64,000 bases of DNA from positions 1 through 64,000 of the forward strand of contig JAJGOT010000421.1 of NCBI GenBank assembly GCA_022457155.1, given 5' to 3'. The position numbers and the translations under genes are program-made. Below are positions 36,901 to 39,900 of this stretch, piece by piece (position 1 is the stretch's first letter; each line of letters opens with the position of its first letter). Under the pieces are notes generated by a model. It ran no database searches and was not told the origin of the DNA. It was given only the letters and a program-made list of their open reading frames with translations. Source of the stretch: Cladopsammia gracilis. Its lineage: Eukaryota; Cnidaria; Anthozoa; Scleractinia; Dendrophylliidae.

Positions 36901-39900
36901 GGCATTGGCAAACAAAATATCTAAACTAGGAACGTTTGTCAAGCTGATTTTGAGTAAATCAAATGAACATTTTGAACTTGTAATTTTGCATGCGTACATT
37001 TCAAGGGGTCAGATTGAATTTGAAATGCTTGTTTGATGTGTGTCATTTGCAGCAAATTCAGTCAATTGGGGAAAGAATTAAGCCTTTATTATTAATAGGA
37101 ATTTGTTATACTTGATACCTTCATGACTGAAAATTAGGTCCCCAAAAATTTCCAAACAAGACCACTAGGCTTGTTCTTTATTCCTGGATGTTCATTATAT
37201 CAGAGTGTATTTAACCAAGGTTGAACTAGCACTGTACAGCAAACATCAAGTTCACAGAATTGCTGTGAAAAACATGTATAATTTCTGCACAACTGCTGAC
37301 AATATTTTTAACAAAAATATTCATAATTTGATAGTCAGCTGTCTTTCAAGACTGAAACATGAAGTAGAGAGATATCTTAGAGAATAATAACAATCAACTA
37401 TAAGGATACAATTCATCAATGTTGTTTTTATCAAACATTGAGTGCTTGGTGTCTTCTTGATTGATGTTCAACTGCTTCTTACGTTTCTTGTCTTTAGAAA
37501 GGCACTGCTTTGAAAAAAAGAAATGCTCATCATATTAAGATTAGCGAGAACATCACAGCAACAGTATGGAAATGGATCTCCAATGGGGAAGTGTTGTCAA
37601 AAACTATGGTCAAATTCAATTTCACTGCTATTTACCAATTTCAGTTATAGGCTGCTAAAATTGGACAATGGCAAATCAAATTACTGAAAGTAAAGAAAAT
37701 GGGCTATAGAGAAATCCTGCTCAACACCAACTCACAGTTAAAACATTTCCACCTGTTGGAGTGTTGCAGTTGATGAATGCCATGAAACCTGTCTCTTGTT
37801 TTGATCAAGTCATCAAGTCAACAAATTAGCAACCTACTTAGTTGTTAAATTCCTGCAAGAAGTAATCCAACATGCAGAGAAGACTGGGCTTGTTATTGAT
37901 TCATGAATTGGATACAATAACAGTTGATATTGGTGGGTGCAATACAAATAATAACCTGGCTCTTACAGCAGGCATATTCCTTCTCCTCATTTCCCCATGC
38001 ATGCCCTTCCTCCCCCCCCCCCCCCCCCTCCACACCTGCCTGCCACAGAGGCTAGTAATTTTTTTTTAAAAGGTAAGCTTAGAATTAAGCTATACAATCA
38101 CCTTCCGCTCAAAATCTCCCAGAGTTGAAAGTGCAGGTTCTTGATTACAATCTTCAGATGTTGCATGGGCAATCCATTCTTCAACCAACTCAGATGCACT
38201 TAGATGGCATAAGACGCAGATTTCTTTCACTGATAAAGAATGAGCTTAGGTTATTGCATTCAAACTTAGTGAAAGCGATTTTAGTACTATATTAAACAGA
38301 GGCTCGTAAGAGCCAACTCGTGAATACCAAACGTTCTAAATAATAGATTCTTCACTAAATTTGCAGAGGTTATCAGTATGACCCAAGTGCAGTACTTAGG
38401 TATTTATATTGTGAATAGAAAAAAGTTCCGTAAAGGAGTATTAAGCGCTGTTTTCTCAAAGTTAATTTTTCGCTTGTTGGGGACACTTTAAAGAGCTACA
38501 ACTCAAAGGAAATTTGTTCGATTTTCCTCAAATTTGGACAAAAGCTAGGCTAACATATAAACAACAAAAACGTGTCGGCGAATTTCTTAATTCCGAAAAC
38601 TTTTTCGTCAAGAGCCATTTCCGTGCGATCATTCCAATTTTTTTTCTCCCTTTTTCGAAAATATTCTGTAACTTTTCACTGCAATTGAATATGGGAAATC
38701 GCCGACACGTTTTTTTAGCGCTTCGTGTCCGGAAACCCGAGAACAAATCAAATTAGCAAAATACAATAATCGCTTTGAGTTATAGCGTTTTAAAGCTGAT
38801 TTGGACGCTCGAATTTAGACGTCGTAAAAAGTTCGACAATTCATTTTATTACCAAATGGTTTCCATATTTAGATAGCCAGCTCTATAAGCTTTAATTTGA
38901 TATCTGGGTTTATGTATATTAAGTGTAATCTTAAGACGCTAGAGCTGTTATACTGGAGACACCCCCGAAGGTACACTGTAACCTTAAAGGATTTTGCATT
39001 GCCCAATCATGAATAAAAGTTGAATATTTTATCAAGTCAAGTCTCCGACAGGAAAGAATCCTTACTTTGCTGTGGGCTATAATAATTGTTGCAAAAAATA
39101 GAACAATATTACAAATTTAGTTAGTGGAAAAAAATTAAATATTAAAAGCAAATTTCCAGGTTTATCTACATGTAGATGCTGGAATCCGTACGTGTATAAA
39201 ATATGCAAAGGTAACATGATATAAATGCCAGCATGTCATTTGAACCTTGTAGCGCGAGCTAACATGCAATGCAATATTGGGTAAGCTTATGCTTTGATAA
39301 ACACATTGCATTGCTTGAATATTGAACCACTTCAAACACAATAAAAAAAAAAAACAGTACAGTTAGGGGAAAAAAAAAGAAAATAAAGGAAAAATAAAAA
39401 ATAAATTGGCCATTCCTGCTGAGATTCAAACTCAGGTCGTTGGTATAGAAGAGCAAGTCTTTAACCACTCAACTAATTTGAATAAGTACGGAATGTTAAA
39501 TTTTATTATTTCACCATAGATATGCGTTAAAACACGTGTTTCTGCAAAACATCAGAGCAACGCTTTCATAATGTCCACTTTTTCGGCAGTCGACTATTCT
39601 CTACACTATATTCCTTTGCAATTGCCACAAAAGCCTTATGAACTGGTCAGCGGAATTACCAAGGAAAGTTTACAGCTGATGGAAGGAGTAAGTGAGTGAG
39701 TGAGTGAGTGAGTGAGTGAGTGAGTGAGTGAAAATTTGCATATTTGCCACTGTCTGCAATAACCCATTCATTACACTTCGCGTATTCATGAGTTAAACCA
39801 CTAGCTTAAAATGATAGTCAATTTCACTACGGTGTGCAAAGCCGTTTTTTTTTTTTTCAAACATGATTTGCAGCTATGATTCACCATCTATAATTCTGTA

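Noticed and set aside
39411..39475. tRNA gene on the minus strand
   Set aside because: tRNA-like boxes without acceptor pairing and with a T-rich tail; a SINE fragment.
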